Source: Serinus canaria (Eukaryota; Chordata; Aves; Passeriformes; Fringillidae). Taken from it: a DNA stretch of 64,000 nucleotides. Below the pieces are notes generated by a model. The model had not been told where the DNA came from. It did not search any database and saw nothing but the letters and a program-made list of their open reading frames with translations. The stretch covers positions 60,001,543 to 60,065,542 of the forward strand of contig NC_066314.1 in assembly GCF_022539315.1 (NCBI RefSeq). The letters are read 5' to 3'. A program made the translations under genes and the position numbers. Each line of letters starts with the position of its first letter. The stretch's first letter is position 1. Positions 41,101-52,600 of this stretch are shown one piece after another.

Positions 41101-44100
41101 CTTTCAACTGGGCTTAAGCACTTTCCAAAATTTACCTCCTTACACATCAAGCTGTTAGCTGTTGCTCTTTGCACCCTTTTAAAGCCTTGTTCTTTTCTTG
41201 ATTTGGCTGCCTTGGAAACCTACTGACAGTTTCCATGGAGGAGTGCACTACAGTTTATATACATAATTATGGCCTTATCTTTATATTTGCTGCTTTTACA
41301 GTATGGCCACGGTTATCCCCAAATTTCTGAGAAGCAGAAAGATAGCCTTATCCTGGGAAAAGGCTGTGAACCATGGAAAGGTTCATAGTCAATGAAAACA
41401 CTCTCCTCTCACTATTGTCTTGCTTTATCCAGCTCCTCATCATTGTCATATTTGAGGCCATGCTAATTGTACCAACTCTAAAACAGCCTCCCTTTAACTA
41501 AGTGCAGAAATAAAATTTGGGGTTTAGCAATTGCCTTCAACACCCTCCCGCCATGTTGAGATCTAAGGCCATGCCAGACCAGAGGAGGACAGGCTGTGAT
41601 TTGCAGCCTGATGGTTTTGGACATGGCAGGGAAACTGGAGAGCAGCCTCTGAGGGCTCAGGATGGAGAGCTGGAAGTGTTCTTGTTATTGATATCATGCA
41701 CCAGCAACCTGTCTAAGGAGAATTGGAGTTTTTCCCTACCAAATTATTTTATGATCCTTGAGCAGGTATTGCAATCAGTTAAATAAGGCTCTGAACTCCA
41801 AGGCAGAACTGAACTCTGTGAGTTCCTACCTTGTCTGACAGCAAGAGAAAATGCATGTATAAAATATTGTTACTTCATTTGAAGTAGTTATATGCTTTGG
41901 CTTCTACTTAATATTCTTAAATTCTCATTTATTCCCATATGAATTTGACTGTGTATTTGGCAGCAGGTCCCTGAAGAAAGGAGTTTATTGATGCATTTAA
42001 AGAGCATTGAGGTGCTCTTAACTTAGACTATAAAGTTCTTGTGTTATTTCTTTGAGAAATTATAAAGTGCTTTTGTGCCAAAAACAATACACAAGATCAT
42101 AATTTTAAGTACCAAAAATGCAAAATTACATAGTTTAAACTGAGTAATAACTTTACAAGTTCTAATGACATTGATTAAAATATAACATTTGGGTGTTTTT
42201 CTCTTTAGAGAAAAATAACTACAGGTTGGAGAACTCTGAAAGTCTTATGGCAGGTTATGATGCTGCGAATTATCTTAATTTTTCAATAAAATATTCTTTA
42301 AAATGTGGGAGAGGTAGATTTAGACATTGTAGATGGATCTGGCAATGAAGGAATAATGCCACCATTAATGTTCAGTAAGGAATAATCTTGTAGATAAAAG
42401 AGGTTTAACACTTTAAAGCCATACTTTATCATATTTTTCAGCGTGTTCTCATTCTGAAGAATTTCTTGCAGGTAGAGGTGTTGTGTCCAAGAGGGCTTGC
42501 ACAGTTCCTGTATTTGTTAGCTCTCATGAGCAGCTCAGTGGTGGGGATGTCTGATATGCTAGAACCAGTATAGGGTAGAAAGTAATTTGCTGGAAGGCCA
42601 GGTACAAAATAAAGTAAATTGTAAAAAGTCTCTTTTAATAGGAATGTTTTATTTTCAAATGAAAAATTTTATTTGGAAAATTTTGATTGCACAGTGATTT
42701 CCTAGCAACCAAACTTGTCTCCTGGGGCAAAGCACTAACTAAAGGCAGAAAAGGGAAGACTGGGTTGAAATGCATCACATTATATCTTTATTATTAAAAA
42801 TGCTTCAAAATATATTGCATGTAAAATTCCAAAAGCACAGCTGACATAGGCAAGGTATCCAGATTTTCTTTCCCAAAAACTGAAGAACAGAACTTGAAAA
42901 GCTTGCTGGTTTACAGCCATCTGCTGGATCTCCCCCAAACCCATTCCTGTCTTTCCCTTCAACAGAATGATTTAGATTCCTGCACTCATAGACAGATCAG
43001 ATATAGCCTGACAAAAAACCTCTGTGATCCACAGGCATGTAATGGCCTGTGTTTTGGATGCAAGTTTCAATAGCCCTAAATGCTCTGCCTGCAGAACAAT
43101 TGCTGTATGTGTTTCTTGGCTTTGATGGGGTCAGGCTGTCACAGGCTATCAAGAGTTTGTATTTATGCTTTCTCTTCTGCCCAAAGGTAAAGGCAAGATG
43201 TGACATTCCTATCAATACTTGGAGTGGGTAGCCTGGTTTAGCTTCCAGCTTTTTCTGAGTGGTATTTGGATTGATGCTGTTTGGCTTATTCTGATTTAAG
43301 GTAAGTAAATATTTCCTCTTTATTTTTTCCATTTAATATTGTAGTTACCCATCTGTGCCTATAGCTACCTGTGCTTAAAAGTGCTGGAGCCCAACTTTCA
43401 GCTGCCTCTGCCTTTTTCAGAAATATTGGTCAGCTCCAGCAAAAAAACAGGTTTTCAATATTCTTTAATGACCCTCAAGTCTGATATCACCCTCATCCTC
43501 CCCACTTGCCCATCCAGCTATTGGAAAATCAAGACCTGGCTCAGGTGAAGGCTGGAACATGGGATCCACTCAGCAGAGGCAAGGCAGGCAGCAAGACAGT
43601 GCTGGCAGTGGAGTTTTGTGTCTATTCCCAATCAATGGAGCAGTTCCACAGAAAGCTCACTTGCTGTGTTAATGGATCTTGCTCTGGTGTTATTTTGGTG
43701 TCTCTCTCCCACTGATTCTCTGACTGCTGAGTACAGTTCAATACCTCCCCAAAAATGCTGCAGTACCTGCTCTTAGCAGCACTTTTAGAGTTTTTGGTAG
43801 CTTTTCTCAAAATCAGATTGGACATAACTTATTTTTCCTGTGCAATGCCCAGCATATCCACTTGTGACTGGAATCCATATTTCTCCTTAGCTAAAAGGAA
43901 TGTAACTGGGATCACTCCCCAGAAGAAGTCCTTAGCTGTGCTAGCCAAAGTTGTGCACACACTTGGCACAAGAGTGGACTGAACAGGTTTATTCTGAATT
44001 GACTGCACTTCCATGAGATCCTGCTGTACCATGGAGATCAGATTCTGAGATCAGTTTGAATTATTTGTTTTGCTAGTCTATTTTTAGCCAAAATGACATT

Positions 44101-44889
44101 TTTATGAATGCAAAAACATTCAAGTCTGGAAGCCTTTGGTACTGTCAAAACCTGCATTGTTTGGTGAAGTTGTTTATTTTTATTTTTTATTTTTTACCTC
44201 TACAGGCAAAAACTTGTGCTCATTGGCCAGAAGTGTCACTCCAGTTCTTCCTGCCAAGAATAATGCAGGTAGAATTCCAGTCACTCCAAGCTTCTGGTCT
44301 GTTAGGAAGGGAGCAAGGGTCAAGTGTGTACACACAGGAAGACCCCTACACATGGAAGAAGAGATGACTGCACTTTGATTGAGAAATAAAAATGTGTTTG
44401 TGTGTGTTGTGTTCATAATGTAGGGGAGGTTTCTTGAGAAAAGAGCCCTCCTTTTTCCCAAGTGAATTGTTATGCTCATATGTTTAGATTTGTGCTGCTC
44501 TGTGTGACAGAATTGATAGGACAGAATTTAAGATGCATCTCTGGCTGGCATGCCTTGTCAGAGGCACAGAGTCAGTAAGTTTGTGTCCTACCACATGTTC
44601 CAGTATGGATCCCTCTCAATCTCACTGGTTTTTTGGAACCAAAGCTTTTCATGGTGAGAGTCCTCAGGGTACACCCTGCCTCATGTTATCAGGTTAGACT
44701 GAAATAAAATTTTATCCCTTGATACTTATCCTGAATTTCCCAAGCAACACAGACATGAATTTGAACTACTCAAGCATTTACCCAGAACAGGGACTGTGAT
44801 TTCAGACTTTTTTACTAGGTTTATCATCAATTAAAATGAATATATAAGTGAATTTCGTAAGTCTTGTTTAGCACAAGTTTAGTGGATGA
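35166..44889. other. Long non-coding stretch
   Basis: No gene or element recognised. Mildly GC-raised patches occur near 35.75-36.4 kb and 38.5-39.2 kb, where several short frames overlap on both strands, as expected from fewer stop codons rather than coding. Confidence 0.45.
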
Positions 44890-45400
44890 ATTTCTTAATT
44901 CTTGAAGAGTGGTCCTTGTCCCTAAGATCCAGCAGAAAGGCCCTACTAGTTTTCTGCATTTGTTGGCTCTGATTTCAAAGAATTATCTACCATGACTCCT
45001 AACTGGTAATATTTCATTTTAAGCTTATCATCATCTGTTTGTGTATAAAGTTAGGATTGTATTTTCTTTGTGTGCATGACTTTGCATTTGTTGAATAGAA
45101 ATTTCATCAGATGCTTTATGTCTCAATCACAAGCCTTCTGCAACTCTTTGCAGTCAATTTAGTTTTGACAGCTGTGAATAATATTATATCACTAGCAAAC
45201 CTTGATATCTTATGCATGTCTCCACTTTCTGGATTTTTCAGGAGAATGCTGAAAAACAGCAGAGTAAGAACGATTCTCCCCATGGTAATTTCTCTCTATT
45301 ACAACAACTGAACAATTATTTCTACTCTTTCCTTCCCACCTAACTGCTGATAACTCATATTGTCTGTGAGAAAAAACTTCCTCTTATTTCCCCTCTTTCT
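44890..45400 (-). mobile_element. Ancient CR1-type LINE fragment (reverse transcriptase C-terminal region)
   Basis: The plus strand shows the antisense of the CR1 ORF2 segment known from birds and reptiles: CATGACTTTGCATTTGTTGA near 45076 is the complement of the block encoding the FNKxKCKVLH-like motif, followed by TCTGCAACTCTTTGCA, ACTAGCAAACC (45191 on) and GAAAAACAGCAGAG near 45250, in the expected order. A TTTCTACTCTTT block near 45320 continues the match. Frame is lost in several places, so it is a dead fossil. Ends are approximate. Confidence 0.65.
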
Positions 45401-48400
45401 GTACAGTTTAAGTTGTTTAAAATACTTTCATGGTTGTCCTCCAGCCCAAGGACTGAGTCCCACAAGATATGTCTACACTTCTGCACTGCTGGCCAACCCT
45501 CTGGGCTCCCCTGCTTCCCACAGGGCATCAAAGACAGAACTTGGCTCCTTCTGGAGGATTCCTTTTCTTTCTCCCCTAGCTAGATGACTTATGAGACACA
45601 ATTTTCCTCCACAACCCTCCTACTAACATGATCAACACAACATATTTATTTTTGTTTATTATTTTGTCAACTACTATGTTTATCTTTTGTTTTAGTAGCA
45701 CATCAGTTTTTGGTGCCAGGCACCACACTTGTGATGATACAAACAATAAAAGTCAGTAAAGTCTTTAAAAATTGTCAGCTTGCTAAGCACAAAGCAGAGA
45801 GGTGTATTCTGCTGCTGTAATTTAGCAGAGCTTTGGCCTGGAACCACTTTGCCTTAGCTCATGATAATTATTATTAGGATGAAGGATTAATTTGGACTTA
45901 AATTTTGTCTAGTTTGAAATAAAAGTTTCTGCTGCACTTTTAATTATAGCTGTCCTAGAAGTTTGTGTTCACACAGTTGATGAGAAATAACACTTAGCTC
46001 CCTGGAGAGAGATTTTAAGAGCTCTCAGTAGCCCTTTGGGCTCTTATGTGTTATGTGCTTGCCATGTGCCAGCTCAAAGGCTTTGTGGTGTGGGTCACAA
46101 ACAGGTTGTGCACCAAGCTGTGCAGTGCTGGGCTATAACACTGATCCAACCATGGAATATCTGTCCCAAAAGCAGAGATGCTGATGAACAGATAGGGAAA
46201 TGAGCATGTGCTGGAATAGCTGCATTGGATCTAACAGAAAGACTGAAGTAAGAATAGAAGATGCCATATTAAAGCTTGTCACAATATTATTGGTGTTAAT
46301 TTTAATGAGTTCAGTTATCTGTGTTTGATTTTACTTCTTTGCATGGCTTTATTTCCACAACCCTTTCTGTGAGATCTGTGAAGATCTCTTTTATTACTTT
46401 TACTGGTTTTAAGCATTTTACTGTTTTTAAAGTATCTTTTCTGAAGTTTTATTTTGTTTCTAAATTTTACTTATGATGTTTTCACTAAGCAAAAGTAAAT
46501 TGTTTTTGAAAAGGATCTCCATTTGTGTCTTAGTCTGAGAACCTGCTCTTGGTTTTAGATTCACCTGTTCTTGAAACAGCCTATAAATCAGTGTATGGAT
46601 CCCATACAATCAAGTTAAGTGGTGTAATGACATTATCTGTAGTCTTAAAAACTGAAGTAAAACAATTCAAAGAATAAAGTTTCCTGATCTGACGCAGAGT
46701 TTGACAGATCTGACTCAGTGCTGAATAACTCTGGTTGGCAGGTACTTCTTCTGCTAATGCTCTTCTTCTTTAGCTGGATGATTGCAGAAGCATTTTTGAT
46801 CTGAATAGCCAAACAGATGTAAAATCAATGCCTGTTATTGCTTGGCCACTTCTACCTTGAAATACGGAATCTTCAAATATTTGCTGTGTGGAATTCTGCT
46901 GCTCAAATGCTCACAGAATAAAATTCTCTGGCCAAGGTGTCATGAAGAAAGGAGTCCTACAAATCTAAGAATATTTATTACCTTTAAAGCGTTGTATGAA
47001 ATTAAATGTAGAAAAATGCCTTCCTCCAAACTGCTGTCTTCATGGCTAGTTTCCCAAACTGCAAAAGACATCTATATATTGTATTTGTCCTCCTGAGAAG
47101 AAATATCTTTAGTCACCTATACAACCAAGTTTTCTATCTATTCCTACTGTAACATAGATGTGTCTGTCATACACTGATCATACACATTCATTGTGTATAC
47201 ACTCCAAAAACTCAAGGATAAATTTGCCACCAGAGCCAGGGTAACTCCCAGTTGTACCCTGCTCTCTCAATTACATCAGGGAATTTTTCCTGTTCATTTT
47301 CACCACCACCCCTTCAACCAGCCCATGTAATAAGTTTGTGTTGTGTTCTGAAAACAGATGTCCAGGTAGAAAAATCTATAGTTACCCTGCCGTGTTATTA
47401 TTATTAATTCGCCTCTTACATTTCTCCCTTTTTTCATCAGTTATCTCTTAACTGACCTGGATTTTTCTTGTTCACTTTTATTTTATTTTTGGAGAAGAAA
47501 AAGAGATAGACTAAGAGGAAGACAACAGGGACAGAACCATCAGTAGGAACAGCAGCCATTAGACAATATCTGGAGAGCAGGGGAAGCATCTTTGACACAG
47601 GCCCTAAATACTGTCCCAGGTGCTAACAGCTCCAGGGACTTCTTGACCCTAATGCAGTTTATCTATTTTGTCTGGGCTGCAATGGATCTTCCAAATGCTT
47701 AACCAGTCTCTCCCTTTTAGTGTATCTCTGCTTGCTATGTCCTTTTAAGCTTGGCTATGTATAACTACCTTAAAACACTGAAAATGGAGAGACATCTCTC
47801 TTCAGTCATGGGATTAAAAGGGCCACAGTTTTATCAGTCAGGGAAAAATGACTACAAATATCAATTTGGATTAATGGCAAATTTGAGTAATTGTGAAAGA
47901 AGTACTGTTAGTTTTTCTTTGGTTTTTAGCTGAGAGATGACATCAAATGAGTCCGCTTATGAATATGTATCAACCATAATACAAACTCTTCTGCATAGGA
48001 AATTTGACTTAACTGTGTGTTAGGATACAGTTTGCCTCTGTAATTATATTACCACTTAAAACTGTGTAAAACTCCACTCTGCACTAATTATACTCAACAA
48101 ACAGAGTGCTCATTGTTATTATTACTGGGAAAAGTACAAAACAAAAGACATTTTCTAATTTCTTTGTAGACAGTAGTAAGGAAATATCATGTGGTTATCT
48201 GAGCCATACTGGAAATCAAATGTTCAATGCAGATTAGGCATGATATGCATGATATCTAGTTTTCAGATTCAGACAAACATAAAGTGCATTTCCTGACATG
48301 TGTTTTCAGCCCTGTTTTTCTGGTAATATGTTTTTCCTTGACATTTTGATTCAGTTGTAAAAGGGACATCACGGCCTAAATACTACAAAGGACCATATGA

Positions 48401-48517
48401 GGATTTTTTTTTTTATTTATGACATGTAGAAATCAAGGTCTGAATAGACACCTTCTATTTTCTCTTATCTTAATGACATTAATATTGAACATGGATATTT
48501 TATAGTTTATTAAGAAG
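45401..48517. other. Non-coding AT-rich DNA downstream of the RING gene
   Basis: No gene recognised. A T11 run at 48404-48414 is an A-run on the RING gene's strand, about 280 bases past its stop codon; it may be a retroposition tail or chance. Confidence 0.45.
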
Positions 48518-48576
48518 TTTATTCAGGGGTATGTTGGCTCACCTTTCTCTTTGTAGGACAACTACCCGGATTTATT
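48518..48576 (-). terminator. Candidate polyadenylation signals of the RING gene
   Basis: Two AATAAA hexamers lie on the minus strand at 48576-48571 and 48523-48518, about 120 and 170 bases past the stop codon at 48695. Either would give a short 3' UTR. AATAAA is common by chance in DNA this AT-rich, so the link to the gene rests on position only. Confidence 0.4.
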
Positions 48577-48694
48577 AAGATTAACATAGCTTTGCTCAAC
48601 GGGCCAAGAAGTCCAGATTTTTGGGCTGGTGGAGAGAGAGAGGCCACAGTCACCCATTTCTTTCCATTCACTGCAAAGGGTAGAGGTGCCACAG

Positions 48695-49237
48695 CTACTC
48701 TGAGCCATCGTGCGTGTCTGGAGGAGCACCAGGGCCAGTCCTGAGCGATGGCTCCTGGGCAGCACCGGCTGCAGGAGCTGCTTGGGCTGGGATCCTGGAT
48801 AGTCCTGGGGCTGTCCCCTGCCCCTGGGAGCTCCTGGTGCCCGTGGTGTCTCTCCGGCCTGGCGCAGGTGGCTCTGCGGGCGGCCGCCTGCGCAGGTCGT
48901 AGCGGCGCTGCGGGCAGCGGCTGCGGGACCTGTCGGCGGCCATCCTGCGGCGCAGGCGGGTGGGCAGGCCCACCAGAAACAGCTCGTAGTCGTCGTCGCC
49001 TCGCACGGAGTGCAGCACCTGCTCCAGAGACTGCCGGCACACGGGGCAGTCCTCCCTGGCCCGGGCCCAGTGCCGGATGCACCTGAAGCAGAACTGGTGC
49101 ATGCAGTAGGCCACAAAGGCCGGCTTCCTCACGGCACCCAGGCAGATGGGGCACTCCGAGCCCACCGCTGCCTTCAGCGGCCCTGCCCCGGCAGCAGAGC
49201 CGCTCTCCCCCGTGCCTTCTTTGGCACCGCCTGCCAT
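48695..49237 (-). CDS. TOPORS-like RING-HC finger protein (RING-only, 180 aa)
   Basis: Intact open frame of 180 codons plus stop. The ATG at 49237 is the only ATG in this frame before the RING; the frame stays open upstream past 49402 but only from non-ATG codons. Residues 29-67 form a complete C3HC4 RING: C29-x2-C32, C45-x-H47, C50-x2-C53, C64-x2-C67, with CPIC and CPVC knuckles. Just after it, HSVR followed by acidic DDDY (76-84) resembles the segment after the RING of vertebrate TOPORS. Residues 94-118 are arginine-rich (possible nuclear signal); 119-175 are Pro/Ala/Gln/Gly-rich and probably disordered. TOPORS family members act as nuclear E3 ubiquitin/SUMO ligases, the RING binding two zinc ions and an E2; here that role is inferred. 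Full-length TOPORS exceeds 1000 residues, so this is a short, RING-only relative. The segment is far richer in G+C and CpG than all flanking DNA. It could be a functional retrogene or a recent, still-intact retrocopy; expression is unknown. Confidence 0.7.
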   Translation of the reverse strand: MAGGAKEGTGESGSAAGAGPLKAAVGSECPICLGAVRKPAFVAYCMHQFCFRCIRHWARAREDCPVCRQSLEQVLHSVRGDDDYELFLVGLPTRLRRRMAADRSRSRCPQRRYDLRRRPPAEPPAPGRRDTTGTRSSQGQGTAPGLSRIPAQAAPAAGAAQEPSLRTGPGAPPDTHDGSE

Positions 49238-49260
49238 GTGCTGCCAAGAGAGACGTGGAA
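49238..49260 (-). promoter_or_regulatory. Possible 3' splice acceptor just upstream of the RING gene ATG
   Basis: On the minus strand a pyrimidine-rich run (TCTCTCTTGGCAG) ends in AG at 49242-49241, three bases before the ATG at 49237. This fits an acceptor joining a 5' non-coding exon to a single coding exon. The bases around the ATG (C at -3, G at +4) are not an ideal initiation context. No donor or upstream exon was identified, so this is a weak call. Confidence 0.3.
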
Positions 49261-49614
49261 GGTGCTGGAAGTTGCAGACGGGCTTGCTTGGGATGTTGAG
49301 CTGCTCCCTCTCATTAGCGCTGCAGCTGCGGATGTCGAGCAAGCAGAGGGAGAAAGGCCACGGTTGTTGGCTGGCCTGGGGACAGGTGGAAGAGATGCTC
49401 AAGTCCCCCTGGAAGGAAACCTTCCCAACTTGTCAGGGTAAGGTTTCCCCTCCCAGACCATCCCCATGGCTATGAGACATCAAAATCCTTCACTAGGTCT
49501 GGTCTCACTGGCAACAAAATCCAGCGCTGTGAGATCACAATGCGCCATCCCCGGGCACAGCTCACATGGCTGGAAGCAGAACCACTACCCACTGCATCCC
49601 TCCTTGTCTTGGGC

Positions 49615-49634
49615 AAAGAAAGAAAGAAAGAAAG
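49615..49634. repeat. (AAAG)n microsatellite
   Basis: Five exact AAAG units about 380 bases upstream of the RING gene start on the gene's 5' side. Confidence 0.9.
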
Positions 49635-52600
49635 GATATTTGCAGTCACTTTTGTGGGACCAAATGGTTTCTTTTTATGGGTTTTCTTTACTGATAGAAA
49701 TGACCTTGGTTCCCCTTCCATTTTAAAAGTTAATCATGCTGGTATTTTGGTGGCAAAAATATAAATGAAGCCTCATTACAACCAAGTACATGCAGGGTCA
49801 GTAAATTCTTTCTGTTGGAAAACTAGTGAGATGAAAATGAGACTGTTAATAGAATATCCATCACATTGATGAAACTGTTGATTGAAATTCACCCTCACAC
49901 ATAACCTATTTGTAATTTTGCTGTAACAATGTATATCAATGGGGTCTTGTTACTTTCTTACTAGTGTTAAAATGATAGCACGAAATGTTTTCAATTCAAA
50001 ACCTCTTTGCTACTGTGTTTCACAAGAGCAAACCTTAGCTCTTGTATAAAAATCACTTGCTTTATTGTCTGAATATAACTCAAGAATTCATTATATAGGA
50101 AAAACAAAAGAGGTTTTTTTACCTTGCTTAATGTTGTGCTCACATGTGGATTTTTCAAGACCTAAAAAAGTCTAAACTGAATTTTTGTCACCCAACAGGA
50201 ATCTGTAGTATTTAAAGGTAGGTCTAAAGAAGAATTTCAAAGATGTTTGAATTCGAATCTAAGACTGAATTCAGCATGATCTTTCAGTTTGTCTAACTTT
50301 CTAGGTGACAATTGCTCATTTCAGCATGATTTTTACAAAGACCATATGAAAAAAGAATCTCTGCTGCATTCCTTCTTCAAAACTCTGAACAAAATTAATT
50401 ATACTGGTCCTTTTTTCTGCCCTAAAAAAAATATTAAGCATAGAAAAGCAAAATTGTCTGGGGCATGGATGTATATGGGGCTGTCATGAAACGTAATTGA
50501 GCCAAAATTACAGTCAGATGGTTTTTGACTTAAGCTATGTAGCACCTTATTAGTTAGGTATTCTTTTTTGCAAAATTTTAAACTATTTTAAATCCAAATC
50601 TCATTTTTTCTTCCACTGTATCTCAAGGGTTTGGAAATACCCTGCTCATTTTTGCCATCTCAAAACCAAGTTCTTTGTTTTAATTTGCTGCTGCCTGAAG
50701 AAAGGATCCCTAATTATTGGCAGTGAAAGCCAAGTTGTTCCAAAAATTCTTCTTTATTCATTATCTATTCCCATTTCAGTCTGGTCTTCAGTGTTTTCTT
50801 CTTTCAGCAGTTTTTCAGAAAGTAAACTGTGAAGAGAGTATCTTGATAGATTACAGTATCCAAATGAATAAGGAAGCCATATTAGTTCCTCAGGTGGCAC
50901 CACTGAATCAACAAGAAAATGAACATGCATATTTTGGAGCTTTTCTCCCATGCAGAGCTCTGTGCCCTCCCCTTCAATGCTCTGAACAAGAGAAATGTGT
51001 GGAAGAAGAGAACAACCTCTTGTTTTCTCATTTTCTTGCCCTGCTAATCAATCCTGTAGCCAAGTGGCCCAGAATGGGTGCTTGTTATACAGCAGGCATC
51101 CAGATTTTCTCTGAGTCCTGTTGTTTTCTTTCCACAGGTGACAATGGGAAAGGTACATCAAAGTTGGCTAGACTGAATTTCTCAGTCTAGAAGAGCAGAG
51201 CACACATAAAGTTAAAACAAGGGCAGACAGCAAATCTTCTGAAAGATCAATGCTCGTATCTCCAACCCAAACTGCGTGGTGGCTGTGTCTGGCATTACAA
51301 ACAGCACTGGATTTTTCTAACAGCAGTTTGTGCTAAGGAATTAAATCTGGCATTCTGTACTGCGATAGTAGGGCAGTTGGGGAGTGATCTTCTATTGACT
51401 TCACACTCAAATGAGCTGTATTTTTTTATAAATCACCACTTTCTTGGCATGCAGAGCATGCATAAGAAAGAGCTGAGATTCAAGGCATTAGAGAAATGTT
51501 ATGAAGATGGATTTGAAGCAGTGATTAACTACTTAGTGCATCACAAAGCAGCATTTCCTCATTCTACAAAAGGGCAATCCATGGTTATAGGTCACAAAGC
51601 GAAAATACTTCTTCATTTGTAAAGTTTCACAGGCCACATTCTGAGTCATTTAAAATATGCTACTTTTTACACTTATGGTAAGAGTGACTTCATGCACTTT
51701 CCATACCCTGAAAAAGCAATAGCTTACTTTTATCAGTTGGCAGATTGTGTTATGGCAGATGTTTAGCTGAGTGTAAGAACTCCAACAGGAGCTATTGGAT
51801 GAGTACATGTGCTATGAGTCTGAGTTAGCAGATCTGAGCAGTCAATGAATCCTGTACTGCTCTGTCCTTGCTTAAATTGTGCTGTGTAGCAAAATATCAG
51901 CAAATGGCCCAGCTGACAAAATGTCAGTCATAAACCTCAGCATTTTGCACCTGGCTATGGAACAATCTGCAGTAATGCACAGTCAACAAAGTTGTTTACT
52001 GAACTTGCACCCTGCTGCTAATGACTGGCATAAATAGGTGGTTATAAACCTGGCATGAGGAGCTTATCTGAGTGGACAGCTTGTGTTCCTCTTTTTGAGT
52101 TGAAAATTAAACTATTGTGTCAAAAATCATTAATTTGTTAAAAACATAGAATGCTCCATCCATCCCCAGAATCAGTATTTTAGAGGAGCTGATTCAGTCT
52201 GATATTCAGTCACTCTCAGGATTCCTGCCAACAAAACAGAAACAGAACAGGTATGGAGACAGTAAAGTGTAGACCTGGTGTCTAGAGAAATACACTGCAG
52301 GAACTTAGGAATTCTAAAAGTGGGGCTGACCCAAAAAGGTTGCAAACAAACAAATCTGCATTCAGACAACTGGAAACTTCTGTTTGAGGACTCTACAGAA
52401 GATTTAAACTTTTCTTGAGTGAGGCCTAGCTGCACCAGCAGATGCCTTAGAAAGCTGAGGAGTTTTTTCTGGGATTGTACAGTCAGAGATCAGAAAAATA
52501 ATCACAAATGTGACAGAAAGCTCACCACCAAGTGAAGATGCAAAAAACCACAGTACTGGTGACTGACTGAAGTTGCAGAAAGCTGTCTTGCCAAAAGGCA

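Noticed and set aside
44170..44216. Strong polypyrimidine tract ending TCTACAG, like a splice acceptor
   Set aside because: No recognisable coding exon follows; such tracts are frequent in T-rich DNA.
48519..49247. 242-codon minus-strand frame overlapping the RING gene
   Set aside because: It opens with TTG, is in a different frame from the RING, and is only open because the segment is GC-rich.
48714..49475. Several plus-strand frames of 62-143 codons across the RING gene
   Set aside because: They are antisense shadows of the RING-coding frame in GC-rich DNA.
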